Source: Microbispora hainanensis (GTDB lineage Bacteria > Actinomycetota > Actinomycetes > Streptosporangiales > Streptosporangiaceae). From it: a stretch of 64,000 nucleotides of DNA. The position numbers were made by a program, and so were the translations under genes. Shown one piece after another: positions 16,916-27,041 of the stretch (its first letter is position 1; each line of letters starts with the position of its first letter). The stretch covers positions 992,001 to 1,056,000 of the forward strand of contig NZ_CP108086.1 of assembly GCF_036186745.1 (NCBI RefSeq), written 5' to 3'. A model generated the notes under the pieces. That model was given only the letters and a program-made list of their open reading frames with translations. It did not search any database and had not been told where the DNA came from.

Positions 16916-18664
16916 CTACCGGGCGGTGCCGTGCCAGCTGTCCCACAGCGCGGCATAGGCGCCGCCCGCCGCCACCAGCTCGTCATGGGAGCCCAGCTCG
17001 CTGACCCGGCCGTCCTCCACCACGGCCACCCGGTCGGCGTCGTGCGCCGTGTAGAGCCGGTGCGCGATGGCGATCACCGTACGGCCGTCGAGCACGGCCG
17101 CGAGCGACCGCTCCAGGTGGCGGGCGGCCCGCGGGTCGATCAGCGAGGTGGCCTCGTCCAGCACGAGCGTGTGCGGGTCGGCCAGCACCAGCCGGGCGAG
17201 CGCGAGCTGCTGCGCCTGCGCCGGGGAGATCGCCGTGCCGCCGGAGCCGACGGCCGAGTCCAGGCCCTCCGGCAGCGCGGCCACCCAATCCCAGGCGTCC
17301 ACGGCCTCCAGCGCTCGGCGCATCTCGGCGTCCGAGGCGCCGGGCCTGGCGATCAGGAGGTTGTCGCGGAGCGTCCCCCGGAACACGTGGTGCTCCTGGG
17401 TGACCAGGGCGACGTGCCCGCGCAGCTCGTCGAGCGGCAGCTCGACCAGCGGCACCCCGCCGACCGTGACCGACCCGCTCCCCGGCGCGTGCACCCCGGC
17501 GATGAGGCGGCCCAGCGTCGACTTGCCCGCCCCCGAGGGCCCGACCATGGCCAGGCGCTCCCCCGGGCGTACGTCGAGGTCGATGCCGTGCAGCACGTCG
17601 TGGCCCTCGCGGTAGGCGTACCGCACGCCGCTGACCTTCAGCTCCTCCCCCACCGGCCGGGCGTCGCCCGCGACGCGGTCGTCGGGCACGTTGGCCACGC
17701 CCAGCAGCCGGGCCATCGAGGCCCCGCCGACCTGGAGCTCGTCCACCCACGACAGCAGCCGGTCGAGCGGGTCGATGAGCTGCTGCACGTAGAGCGTGGC
17801 GGTGGTCACCTGGGCCACCGTCACCCAGCCCTCGATGGACAGCAGCCCGCCGACGAGCAGGGTCGCCACGACCGGGATGACATAGCCGAACTCGACCGCG
17901 GGGAACCACACCATGCGCAGGCCCAGGGTGTAGCGCTCGGCGGCGAACGACCGGGCGATGTCCCGGTCCGTACGGGCCCGGCGGCGGGCCTCCAGCCCGA
18001 GCGCCTCGATCGTGCGCGCGCCCTCGACGGTCTCGGCCAGGCCCTCGGTCATGTCGGCGTACGCCGCGTTCTCCCGCAGGTAGCCGTCCCTGGCGCGGTT
18101 GAGGTACCACCGGGTGGCGCCCCACAGCAGCGGCACGGCGACCAGCGACGGCACCGCCATCACGGGCCCGACGAGGATCACCGCGCCGACGACGAAGGCG
18201 CCGGTCACGACCGCGATCAGGGTCTCGGGCACGGCCTGCCGCACGCTGCGCGACAGCGCGTCCACGTCCCTGGACGTACGGGTGATGAGGTCGCCGGACC
18301 CGGCCCGCTCGACGGTCGACAGCGGCAGCGCGAGCACCCGGCCGACGAAGTCCTCCCTCAGCTCGGCCAGCACCTTCTCGCCCAGCCGCGACGAGGCGTA
18401 CACCGCGAACCTGGTCAGCACGGCCTGCGCGGCCACGAAGGCGGCGATGGCCAGGGCGACGGTGTCCACGTGCAGGTCGGCGCGGCCCTTGGCCAGGCCG
18501 TCCACCAGGTCGCCGAGCATGCGGGGCGCGACGAGCCCGGCGATCGCCGCGAGCGCGTGCAGGGCGAGCGCGAGACCGAGCTCGCGCGGGTATTTCAGCG
18601 TCAGCCGCCGCGCGTAGGCGCGCACCTGCGCCCGGTCGGCGACCGGCAGGATCTCGCGGGCCAT
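16916..18664 (-). CDS. ABC exporter half-transporter, catalytic Walker A/B partner
   Basis: 582 aa: six-helix membrane domain (~1-310), then the nucleotide-binding domain. Walker [10 protein letters not shown] (~375), Q-loop VTQEHH, Walker B TLVLDEAT and H-loop IAHRL are all intact. The signature is degenerate: [14 protein letters not shown] replaces LSGGQ. The preceding gene encodes the complementary half with an intact signature but no Walker A, so together they would form one competent ATP site. It starts 2 nt after the partner's stop. Substrate unknown; drug, lipid or peptide export are all possible. Confidence 0.9.
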   Translation of the reverse strand: MAREILPVADRAQVRAYARRLTLKYPRELGLALALHALAAIAGLVAPRMLGDLVDGLAKGRADLHVDTVALAIAAFVAAQAVLTRFAVYASSRLGEKVLAELREDFVGRVLALPLSTVERAGSGDLITRTSRDVDALSRSVRQAVPETLIAVVTGAFVVGAVILVGPVMAVPSLVAVPLLWGATRWYLNRARDGYLRENAAYADMTEGLAETVEGARTIEALGLEARRRARTDRDIARSFAAERYTLGLRMVWFPAVEFGYVIPVVATLLVGGLLSIEGWVTVAQVTTATLYVQQLIDPLDRLLSWVDELQVGGASMARLLGVANVPDDRVAGDARPVGEELKVSGVRYAYREGHDVLHGIDLDVRPGERLAMVGPSGAGKSTLGRLIAGVHAPGSGSVTVGGVPLVELPLDELRGHVALVTQEHHVFRGTLRDNLLIARPGASDAEMRRALEAVDAWDWVAALPEGLDSAVGSGGTAISPAQAQQLALARLVLADPHTLVLDEATSLIDPRAARHLERSLAAVLDGRTVIAIAHRLYTAHDADRVAVVEDGRVSELGSHDELVAAGGAYAALWDSWHGTAR

Positions 18665-18666
18665 GC

Positions 18667-20361
18667 TCAGCCTTCCCCTCTGGTGACGGTCGCGCGATAG
18701 CCGGGCGCGCCGTCGAGCAGCTCCCGGTGGGTGCCCTCGGCCCGCACCACGCCGCCCTCGACGTACAGCACGTGGTCGGCCCGGTCGAGCACGAGCGGGC
18801 TGGTCGTGCAGACCAGGGTCGTCCGGCCCGCCCGCGCCTTGCCCAGCCGTCCGGCGACGCGCGCCTCCGTGTGCGCGTCGACGGCGCTGGTGGGCTCGAC
18901 CAGGATCAGGATCTCCGCGTCGGCGAGCAGCGCCCGGGTCAGCCGCAGCCGCTGCTGCTGGCCACCGGAGAACTCGCGGCCCGACTCGGCCACGTGCGCG
19001 TCCAGGCCCTCGGGCAGCGCCGCCACGATGTCCTCGGCGCACGAGGCGTACAGCGCCTGGCGGACGTCCTCGTCGGTGGCCGTGCCCCGCACGTCGAGCT
19101 CGTCGCGCAACCGTCCGGTGAACACCCGCGCGCCGTTGTCGGCCACCAGGATGTGCCGCCTGACCTCGGTGAGCGGCAGCTCCGCCAGCGGCGTGCCGCC
19201 GAGCGTGACGTCGCCGGGGGCGAACCTGCCCAGGCGGTCGGCGATGGCGATGGCGTCCTCCGGCGCGGCCGCCGCGAGCGCGGTGAGCCGGCCGGGGCGG
19301 ACCTCGACGCCCGACTCGCCGTCGCGGAGCACCCCGTCGCCCACACGGAAGCGGCCGTCGCCACCGGTGACGTCGGGCTCCAGCGACAGGATGCGGCAGA
19401 CGCGGCGCGCCGCCACGTGCCCCTTGGTCAGCTTGTCGGCGGCCTCGGTCAGCGTGCGCAGCGGCGCGATCAGGAAGACCGCGTAGCCGTAGAACGCGAC
19501 GAGCTGACCGGGGGTGATGCGGCCCTCCAGCGCGAAGTGCGCGCCGAGCCAGGTCACGCACGCGATCAGCACGCCGGGCAGCAGGACCTGGGCGCCCTCC
19601 AGCAGGGACTCCACCGAGGCCACCCGCACGCCCGCCTGCCGTACGCGCTGCGACTCCTCGCGGTAGCGGGCGGCGAAGACCTGCTCGCCGCCGATGCCGC
19701 GCAGCACCCGCAGGCCGGCCACGATGTCGGCGGCCCGGGTGGCCAGGTCGCCCTGCAGGTCGCGCTGGGCGTGCTGGCGCCGGTGCAGCGGCTTGAGCAG
19801 GGGACCCACCGCGGCCGCCATCAGCGGCACCCCGATCAGCACGACCAGGCCGAGCGGCGCCGAGGTGGCGATGAGGATCACGGTCACCGCGACGACGGCG
19901 ACGGCCGCGCCGATGCCCCGCAGGAGGATGTCCATGGCGTTGCCGATATGCGCGATGTCGGAGTTGCCCACGCTGACGACCTCGCCCGTCGAGAGGCGTT
20001 TCGGCAGCGTCGCCCCGAGCCGGGTCGCCTGCCGTACGGTCACCTGCACGGTGCGGTAGGCCGCCGACAGCCAGGTGACGACGGCGAAGCGGTGACGCAG
20101 GACCCCGGTGACCGCCTGGAGCACGCCGAGACCGAGGACCACCGCCGACCACCTGATCAGCGTGTCCGCGTCCCGCTGGGCCATCGCGTCGATCGCCTTG
20201 CCCAGGGCCGCAGGCACGAGTGCCTGCCCCAGCCACCACAGCACCGCCAGGCCGACTCCGGCCAGCATCGTAGAGCCCTGGCCGCGTGCCACCCACCACA
20301 GGTAGCGCAGCGGCCCGCGGGCGTCGGGAGTGCCGGGATCGGCCACAGGAAGAGTGCGCAT
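18667..20361 (-). CDS. ABC exporter half-transporter with degenerate Walker A/B
   Basis: 564 aa from ATG 20361; the frame extends 13 codons further without better signals. Six-helix membrane domain, then an NBD in which Walker A is unrecognisable (LAAAAPEDAIAIADRLG, no GKS/T), Walker B reads ILILVEPTSAVD with Asp replaced by Val, and the H-loop His is lost (LVCTTSPLVL). The signature FSGGQQQRLRL is perfect. This is the mirror image of the downstream partner and marks an obligate heterodimer. Its promoter appears to share an operator with the divergent HTH/Clp-N operon. Confidence 0.9.
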   Translation of the reverse strand: MRTLPVADPGTPDARGPLRYLWWVARGQGSTMLAGVGLAVLWWLGQALVPAALGKAIDAMAQRDADTLIRWSAVVLGLGVLQAVTGVLRHRFAVVTWLSAAYRTVQVTVRQATRLGATLPKRLSTGEVVSVGNSDIAHIGNAMDILLRGIGAAVAVVAVTVILIATSAPLGLVVLIGVPLMAAAVGPLLKPLHRRQHAQRDLQGDLATRAADIVAGLRVLRGIGGEQVFAARYREESQRVRQAGVRVASVESLLEGAQVLLPGVLIACVTWLGAHFALEGRITPGQLVAFYGYAVFLIAPLRTLTEAADKLTKGHVAARRVCRILSLEPDVTGGDGRFRVGDGVLRDGESGVEVRPGRLTALAAAAPEDAIAIADRLGRFAPGDVTLGGTPLAELPLTEVRRHILVADNGARVFTGRLRDELDVRGTATDEDVRQALYASCAEDIVAALPEGLDAHVAESGREFSGGQQQRLRLTRALLADAEILILVEPTSAVDAHTEARVAGRLGKARAGRTTLVCTTSPLVLDRADHVLYVEGGVVRAEGTHRELLDGAPGYRATVTRGEG

Positions 20362-20403
20362 GGTCGTTCCAGGCTCGCAAACACGCAGGTCGCGGGGCAA
20401 ACC

Positions 20404-20431
20404 GTTTTACCTGCACGAACCAGTGCGTCAA
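20404..20431 (-). promoter_or_regulatory. Putative minus-strand promoter of the ABC exporter operon
   Basis: Read on the minus strand, TTGACG (20431-20426) and TAAAAC (20409-20404) are 16 bp apart, giving a ~36-nt leader to ATG 20361. The -35 lies inside the left arm of the palindrome at 20427-20442. Confidence 0.45.
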
Positions 20432-20470
20432 CCAAGGTTGACAGATCGGCGGCTGTCAACCTATGTTGAC
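20427..20470 (+). promoter_or_regulatory. Two palindromic operators over the HTH/Clp-N promoter
   Basis: GTCAACCAAGGTTGAC (20427-20442) is a perfect 16-bp palindrome. GTCAACCTATGTTGAC (20455-20470) has perfect 6-bp arms and is centred 28 bp away. Between and within them lies a near-consensus promoter: -35 TTGACA (20438-20443), 18-bp spacer, -10 TATGTT (20462-20467). Transcription would begin at the ATG (20474). The arrangement is textbook for autorepression. Confidence 0.75.
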
Positions 20471-20473
20471 GGC

Positions 20474-20707
20474 ATGAGCGATACGGCACAACTGGCGAGC
20501 GACGCCGGCAGCCGCGATCCGGCCGTCGGTCTGCGGGCCGTACGGGCCCTGCGGCTCCTGGTGGAACGGCTCGAAGCGCTGCAGGTGGAGAACGCCCGCA
20601 ACGCCGGGTGGTCCTGGCAGGACATCGCACTCCTGCTCGGGGTGTCCCGGCAGGCGGTGCACAAGAAGTACGCCGGCGGGCGAGGACTGCTGAGACGGGA
20701 GAAGTAG
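20474..20707 (+). CDS. Small HTH regulator encoded before a Clp-N protein
   Basis: 77 aa. The C-terminal half is a clear HTH (WSWQDIALLLGVSRQAVHKKYAG); the N-terminal half is helical (VGLRAVRALRLLVERLEALQ) and probably dimerises. ATG 20474 lies 7 nt after the -10, so the mRNA is probably leaderless. Its stop TAG abuts the ATG of the Clp-N gene, so the two are coupled. The twin palindromes over its promoter are the obvious binding sites; that this protein binds them is inference. Confidence 0.8.
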   Translation: MSDTAQLASDAGSRDPAVGLRAVRALRLLVERLEALQVENARNAGWSWQDIALLLGVSRQAVHKKYAGGRGLLRREK

Positions 20708-21265
20708 ATGCTGGAAAGGTTCACCAACGACGCCCGGCAGATCGTCGTACACGCCGAGGAGCAGGCCAGGGAGCTCCGGCACGGACAGGTGGGCACAGAA
20801 CACCTGCTGCTCGGCCTGCTGAGCCGCCCCGAGACGCTGTCGGCCCGGCTCCTCACGGCCCGCGGGATCACCTACGAACGGGCGAGAGCGGAGATCGTGC
20901 GGATCCTCGGCGACGCCACGGGCGGGGACATCGACGCCGAGGCCCTGGAGTCGATCGGAATCGACCTGTCGGCCGTCCGGGAGAAGATCGAGGAGGTGTT
21001 CGGCGTCGGGGCCCTCGACCGGGAGCCGCGCCGCGACCGCCGGGGGGCTCTCCTCAGCGGGCGCCGGGCCCCGTTCAGCCCACGGGCCAAGAAGACGCTC
21101 GAACTCGCGCTGCGCGAGGCCATCGCGCTCAAGAGCAAGGACATCCGCGACGGCCACGTCCTCCTCGGCATCATCCGGGAGGGCGAGGGCCTGGGCGTAC
21201 GGATCCTGGCCGGCGCCGGGATCGACCTGTCCGAGCTGCGGACGGAGGTCAGGAGCGCGCTCTGA
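20708..21265 (+). CDS. Stand-alone double Clp N-domain protein
   Basis: 185 aa with two Clp repeat (R) domains and no AAA+ ATPase. The first has LERFTNDARQIVVHAEEQAREL...GTEHLLLGLL, the second FSPRAKKTLELALREAIALKSKDIRDGHVLLGIIREGEG. These resemble the N-domain of ClpC, which binds adaptors and phospho-arginine substrates. Without an ATPase it could be an adaptor or decoy that modulates Clp proteolysis. It follows directly on the HTH gene with which it is presumably cotranscribed. The linker between the domains is acidic and then basic. Confidence 0.85.
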   Translation: MLERFTNDARQIVVHAEEQARELRHGQVGTEHLLLGLLSRPETLSARLLTARGITYERARAEIVRILGDATGGDIDAEALESIGIDLSAVREKIEEVFGVGALDREPRRDRRGALLSGRRAPFSPRAKKTLELALREAIALKSKDIRDGHVLLGIIREGEGLGVRILAGAGIDLSELRTEVRSAL

Positions 21266-21307
21266 CCCGCTTCAGCCGCGCCCGTCGGCCCGTGCCCGAG
21301 AGCATTG

Positions 21308-21682
21308 TCAGTCGTCCAGCGACGCCAGGGCGTCCTCGACGGTCTCGTGGACGGGGAACGCGGCGTGCAGCCCGGTCACCGTGAGGATCCGCAGGAGAAC
21401 GCCCCGGACCCCGGCGAGCTTCAGGAACCCGCCCGCCTCCACGGCGTGGTCGTGCGTCTCCAGCAACAGCCGCAGGCCCATGGAGTCGCAGAAGGTCAGC
21501 CCGGAGGCGTCCACGACCAGCCGGGCGGCGCCCTCGTCCGGCAGCGCGCCGGGCAACTCACCGAACACCTTGCCGAAGACGGTGCGCAGCCGCTCGCCGG
21601 AGATCACGTCGAGCTCGCCGGTCAGGGTGACGAGCGTGTGCGTCGCCTCGTGGCTCACCGTGACGCCAAGTCTCGTCGTCAT
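21308..21682 (-). CDS. STAS-domain anti-sigma factor antagonist
   Basis: 124 aa from ATG 21682, preceded by AAGGCAGG. A single STAS domain with the phosphorylatable serine in LTFCDSMGLRLLL. Such proteins release sigma factors or other partners by binding an anti-sigma kinase and are switched off by Ser phosphorylation. The C-terminal helix (VRGVLLRILTVTGLHAAFPVHETVEDAL) closely matches the next STAS gene, so the two are paralogs. PP2C-type phosphatases such as the one at 27042 act on STAS proteins; a link here is inference. Confidence 0.85.
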   Translation of the reverse strand: MTTRLGVTVSHEATHTLVTLTGELDVISGERLRTVFGKVFGELPGALPDEGAARLVVDASGLTFCDSMGLRLLLETHDHAVEAGGFLKLAGVRGVLLRILTVTGLHAAFPVHETVEDALASLDD

Positions 21683-21787
21683 CGCCTGCCTTCGTCCCGG
21701 AAGATCCTCCGCCCGGAAGATCTGCACAGAAGATCTACACAGAAGTTACACCTCCGGCCCCCCTCGCAGGCAGAGGGAGGCAGGCGC

Positions 21788-22207
21788 TCAACGGCCGCCG
21801 GCGGTCTCGAACAACCCGCCGGAATCGGAGTCCGAACCTCCGTCCGTGGCTTGGACGAGCGCCTCCGCGACCGTCGGGTGCTGCTCGAACACGTTGCGCA
21901 GGCCGGTGATCGTCAGCACCCGGCGCAGCACGCCCTGCACGCCGCTCAGCATGAACCGGACGTTCAGGGCCTGGCCGCGCTGCAACGCGGAGATCAGCTC
22001 GCTGAGCCCGCGCGAGTCGCAGAACCCCAGCTCGGCGACGTCGAGCACGATGACGGACGTCCCAGGCGACTTCCAGAGCCCGTCCAGCTCGTCATGGAGC
22101 AGGTGAACCGTGCCGGCGTCGAGGTCGCCTTCCACCCGCACGACGACGGCCGCGCCGTGGACTGTGGACGCGACCTTCAAGGTGGAACGTGGACCGGTCA
22201 CGGACAT
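21788..22207 (-). CDS. STAS-domain anti-sigma factor antagonist (paralog)
   Basis: 139 aa from ATG 22207, chosen because GGGAG is well spaced; GTG 22213 is the alternative. STAS fold with conserved CDSRGLSELI serine. The GVQGVLRRVLTITGL segment is nearly the same as in the downstream paralog, 105 nt away on the same strand. It has a Gly/Ser/Asp-rich C-terminal tail (GGSDSDSGG). No kinase partner gene is adjacent. Confidence 0.85.
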   Translation of the reverse strand: MSVTGPRSTLKVASTVHGAAVVVRVEGDLDAGTVHLLHDELDGLWKSPGTSVIVLDVAELGFCDSRGLSELISALQRGQALNVRFMLSGVQGVLRRVLTITGLRNVFEQHPTVAEALVQATDGGSDSDSGGLFETAGGR

Positions 22208-22320
22208 GCTCACTCCCTCGCCTGCGCAGACACGGCAGGCGTGTTACGCCAACACAAAGCACACGTTACCCAGGAGGTGAGGTCATTATGTTCCGGCCGA
22301 CCGGCCCACATCCCCTTCCG

Positions 22321-23057
22321 CTACTTGGAAGCCGCCTTGAGGTAGTCGGCGTTCATCCGGGCGATGGTGTCGAACGGGATGCCCTTCGGGCACACCGCCG
22401 TGCACTCGCCGGTGTTGGTGCAGCCGCCGAAGCCCTCGGCGTCCATCTGCTCGACCATCGCCCGGGCACGCGACTCGCGCTCCGGCTGGCCCTGCGGCAG
22501 CAGGCTCAGGTGCGTGATCTTCGCCGCGGTGAACAGCGACGCCGAGCCGTTCGGGCAGGCCGCGACGCAGGCGCCGCAGCCGATGCAGGTCGCGGCGTCG
22601 AAGGCGGCGTCGGCGTCGGCCTTGGGCACCGGCACGGAGTGCGCCTCCGGGGCGGACCCGGTGGGCACGGAGACGAAGCCGCCCGCCTGGATGATCCGGT
22701 CGAACGCCGACCTGTCCACGACGAGGTCCTTGACCACCGGGAACGCCGCGGCCCGCCACGGCTCGATCGTGATGGTGTCGCCGTCCTTGAAGTGCCGCAT
22801 GTGCAGCTGGCAGGTCGTGGTGAGCTTCTGCTCGCCGTGCGCGACGCCGTTGATGACCATGCCGCACATGCCGCAGATGCCCTCGCGGCAGTCGTGGTCG
22901 AAGGCGACCGGGTCGTCGCCCTCCAGGATCAGCCGCTCGTTGAGGACGTCGAGCATCTCCAGGAACGACATGTCAGGCGAGACGTCGTCGACCCGGTAGG
23001 TCACCATCCGTCCCTTGTCCGACGCGCCGTTCTGCCGCCAGATCTTCAGGGTCAGGT

Positions 23058-23061
<4 letters not shown>
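22321..23061 (-). CDS. sdhB: Succinate dehydrogenase iron-sulfur subunit (b558-type set)
   Basis: 246 aa. Ligands for all three clusters are visible: [2Fe-2S] [10 protein letters not shown]...C, then [16 protein letters not shown] and [15 protein letters not shown] for the [4Fe-4S] and [3Fe-4S] clusters. The GTG start overlaps the sdhA stop by 4 nt (GTGA), so it is translationally coupled. It passes electrons from the SdhA flavin to the quinone site at the SdhC interface. Last gene of the sdhCAB operon. Confidence 0.93.
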
Positions 23062-24995
<1,934 letters not shown>

Positions 24996-25033
24996 GTTCT
25001 CCTCCTCCTGCTGCTGCGCGCGGCGACGGAACT

Positions 25034-25813
25034 TCACTTGACCACTCCGATCAGAATGCAGACGGGCGCCGAGATGAACCCGATCACCAGCACGGCGGAG
25101 ACCGCGACGGCGGTCTTCTGCAGCATGCTGCGGACGCGGGGACGGCGGGTCAGGCCGAGCGTCTGGAACGCGCTCCACAGGCCGTGGCGCAGATGGAAGC
25201 CGACCATCACCATGGCGACGAGGTAGAACACCGCCACCCACCAGCGGTCGGGCTGGAAGCCGGCGATCATGCGGGCGTACGGCGTGGCGTCGCCGCCCTC
25301 GGGGTTCACCGTGCCGAAGGTCATGTCCAGCAGGTGCCAGATCACGAACAGCACGATGATCACGCCGCCCCACCGCATGGTGTGCGTGGCATACCCGTTG
25401 GCCTGCGACTTCCGCTTGGCCGCGTACTTCACGGGCCGTGCCTTGGCCGCCCGGCGGGCGAGCGACACCGCCGCCCACATGTGCAGCACGACGCAGACCA
25501 CGAGCACGATCTCGGTGATCGTCAGCAGCGTCCGGTTCGGCAGCGCGGGCGAGCCCACGGTGCGCAACCATTCGGCATAGTGGTTGAAGGAGTCGGCGCC
25601 CAAGAAGATCTTGAGGTTGCCCAGCATGTGGGCGATCAGGAAGAGCACGAGAACGGCGCCCGTGACGGCCATGACGGCCTTCCTGCCGGCCGAGGTGCCG
25701 AGCAGGCCACGACGGGCGGGTGTGCGGGGGGAACTATGCGTTGGGACCGGCGCGGTCGCCGAACCGCGATCCGCGGAACCGGAGTCCACAGAGTGGTCAA
25801 CAGTGGCAGTCAC
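25034..25813 (-). CDS. sdhC: Succinate dehydrogenase cytochrome b558 subunit
   Basis: 259 aa. A polar N-terminal extension (~45 aa) precedes five hydrophobic segments. Heme-ligand-type histidines sit in the helices ([34 protein letters not shown]). This is the single-subunit diheme anchor of b558-type Sdh, which binds menaquinone. GTG 25813 has GGAG 4 nt upstream. It heads the operon and diverges from a LysR gene across a 198-bp control region. Confidence 0.92.
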   Translation of the reverse strand: MTATVDHSVDSGSADRGSATAPVPTHSSPRTPARRGLLGTSAGRKAVMAVTGAVLVLFLIAHMLGNLKIFLGADSFNHYAEWLRTVGSPALPNRTLLTITEIVLVVCVVLHMWAAVSLARRAAKARPVKYAAKRKSQANGYATHTMRWGGVIIVLFVIWHLLDMTFGTVNPEGGDATPYARMIAGFQPDRWWVAVFYLVAMVMVGFHLRHGLWSAFQTLGLTRRPRVRSMLQKTAVAVSAVLVIGFISAPVCILIGVVK

Positions 25814-25821
25814 GGCTCCAC

Positions 25822-25851
25822 ACGCTAGGTTTGCACTGTTTAGACGTCCAA
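25822..25851 (-). promoter_or_regulatory. Promoter of the b558-type sdh operon
   Basis: On the minus strand, TTGGAC (25851-25846), 18-bp spacer and TAGCGT (25827-25822) form a good sigma-70-type promoter; transcription would start within a few bases of the GTG start at 25813. Confidence 0.55.
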
Positions 25852-25872
25852 GTCATGAGAGGTCTGGTTTCG

Positions 25873-25887
25873 ATAGCCCCCGGCTAT
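25873..25887. promoter_or_regulatory. LysR-type operator 1, ATAGCC-N3-GGCTAT
   Basis: ATAGCCCCCGGCTAT is a perfect 6-bp-arm palindrome containing T-N11-A. It lies 22 bp upstream of the sdhC -35, the usual distance for LysR activation, and repeats the arms of operator 2. Confidence 0.8.
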
Positions 25888-25990
25888 GCGCTCTGCCCCA
25901 CCGCCATCCCAGAGGCGAAGGTCCCGAGGATGTGCGACGAAATTCACACCCGACGGCCACAGGTGGGGGCGCATGAAGTCGTCTTCGGCG

Positions 25991-26005
25991 ATAGCCCTAG
26001 GCTAT
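25991..26005. promoter_or_regulatory. LysR-type operator 2 overlapping the lysR promoter
   Basis: ATAGCCCTAGGCTAT carries the same arms as operator 1 and ends 6 nt before the LysR GTG. It includes the -10-like TAGGCT (25998-26003), so binding there should repress the regulator's own leaderless transcript. Confidence 0.8.
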
Positions 26006-26011
26006 TGAGGT

Positions 26012-26938
26012 GTGCAGCTCCAGCAACTGGCCTACTTCACGGCCGTGGCCGAGACGCGGCACTTCACCCAGGCCGCGGAGCGGATGCGGGTCGCCCAGCC
26101 GTCGCTGAGCAAACAGATCAAGAGCCTTGAGACCGAGCTGGGCGCGCCTCTGTTCAGCCGGGCCCGGGGCAACGTCACGCTCACCGCGGCGGGTGAGGCG
26201 CTGCTCCCGCTCGCGCGCCGCATGCTCGCCGACGCCGAGACCGCGCGGCGCGAGGTCGCCGAGCTGGCCGGGCTGCGACGTGGACGGGTGCGTCTCGGCG
26301 CGACCCCGTCGCTGTGCGCCGGGCTGCTGGCCGACGTGCTGGCCCGCTTCCACCGCGACTATCCCGGCGTGGAGCTGAAAGTCGAGGAGGGCGGGTCGCG
26401 CGACCTCGTCCGCGACCTCGCCCGCGGCCAGCTCGACCTGGCGCTGATCATCCTGCCGCTGCAGAGCAGCGACCCCTCCCTGGTGACCCAGGAGATCCTG
26501 AGCGAGAACCTCGTCGTGGCCTCCGCCTCGCCCCGGGGGCGCAGGCCGTACATGCGGATCGAGGACCTGCGCGGACGGCCCATGGTCATGTTCCGCCGGG
26601 GCTACGACGTGCGCGAGGCGACGCTGGCGGCCTGCCGGCAGGCGGGGTTCGAGCCGCGCTTCGCGGTCGAGGGCGGGGAGATGGACGCGGTGCTGCGGTT
26701 CGTCGAGGCGGGGCTGGGCATCGCGGTGGTGCCCTCGATGGTGCTGGAGAACCGGCCGAGGCTGACGGGCACCCCGCTGCTGCCCGGGCTGCGCCGTACG
26801 GTCGCCCTCGCGCACCGCAAGGATGTGGAGCCGACCCGGGCCGCGCAGGCCTTCCGCGCCGCGCTGTTGTCGTTCCTCCGCGAGGCCGCACGTGATGGAA
26901 CGCTTCCTCAGGGAATAGAGGCGCTCGTTGACGTTTGA
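26012..26938 (+). CDS. LysR-family regulator of the divergent sdh operon
   Basis: 308 aa. N-terminal winged HTH (LQQLAYFTAVAETRHFTQAAERMRVAQPSLSKQIKSLE) and a C-terminal periplasmic-binding-like effector domain (VRLGATPSLCAGLLADVL, GLGIAVVPSMV). GTG 26012 follows a -10 by 8 nt, so the mRNA is probably leaderless. Two ATAGCC-N3-GGCTAT palindromes in the shared intergenic region fit autoregulation plus control of sdhCAB. The effector is unknown; a TCA-cycle acid would fit. Confidence 0.88.
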   Translation: MQLQQLAYFTAVAETRHFTQAAERMRVAQPSLSKQIKSLETELGAPLFSRARGNVTLTAAGEALLPLARRMLADAETARREVAELAGLRRGRVRLGATPSLCAGLLADVLARFHRDYPGVELKVEEGGSRDLVRDLARGQLDLALIILPLQSSDPSLVTQEILSENLVVASASPRGRRPYMRIEDLRGRPMVMFRRGYDVREATLAACRQAGFEPRFAVEGGEMDAVLRFVEAGLGIAVVPSMVLENRPRLTGTPLLPGLRRTVALAHRKDVEPTRAAQAFRAALLSFLREAARDGTLPQGIEALVDV

Positions 26939-27041
26939 GCCCTGACGTTGACGTGTGAGCCCTGCCCGAGCGGTTTCCAGACGATAGGTTTGTGCGAACG
27001 ATGCTGCACGACGCTGCTGCCGATGCTGACGAGAGGCGTTC

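Noticed and set aside
14820-16946. Upstream extension of the mshB frame, antisense to the S9 peptidase
   Set aside because: MshB begins at ATG 14819 with a good ribosome binding site; the extension has no homology-like features and lies over a gene with intact catalytic residues.
16931-20469. Long plus-strand open frames across the ABC exporter genes
   Set aside because: His/Arg/Gly/Pro-rich shadows; the minus-strand genes carry all ABC motifs.
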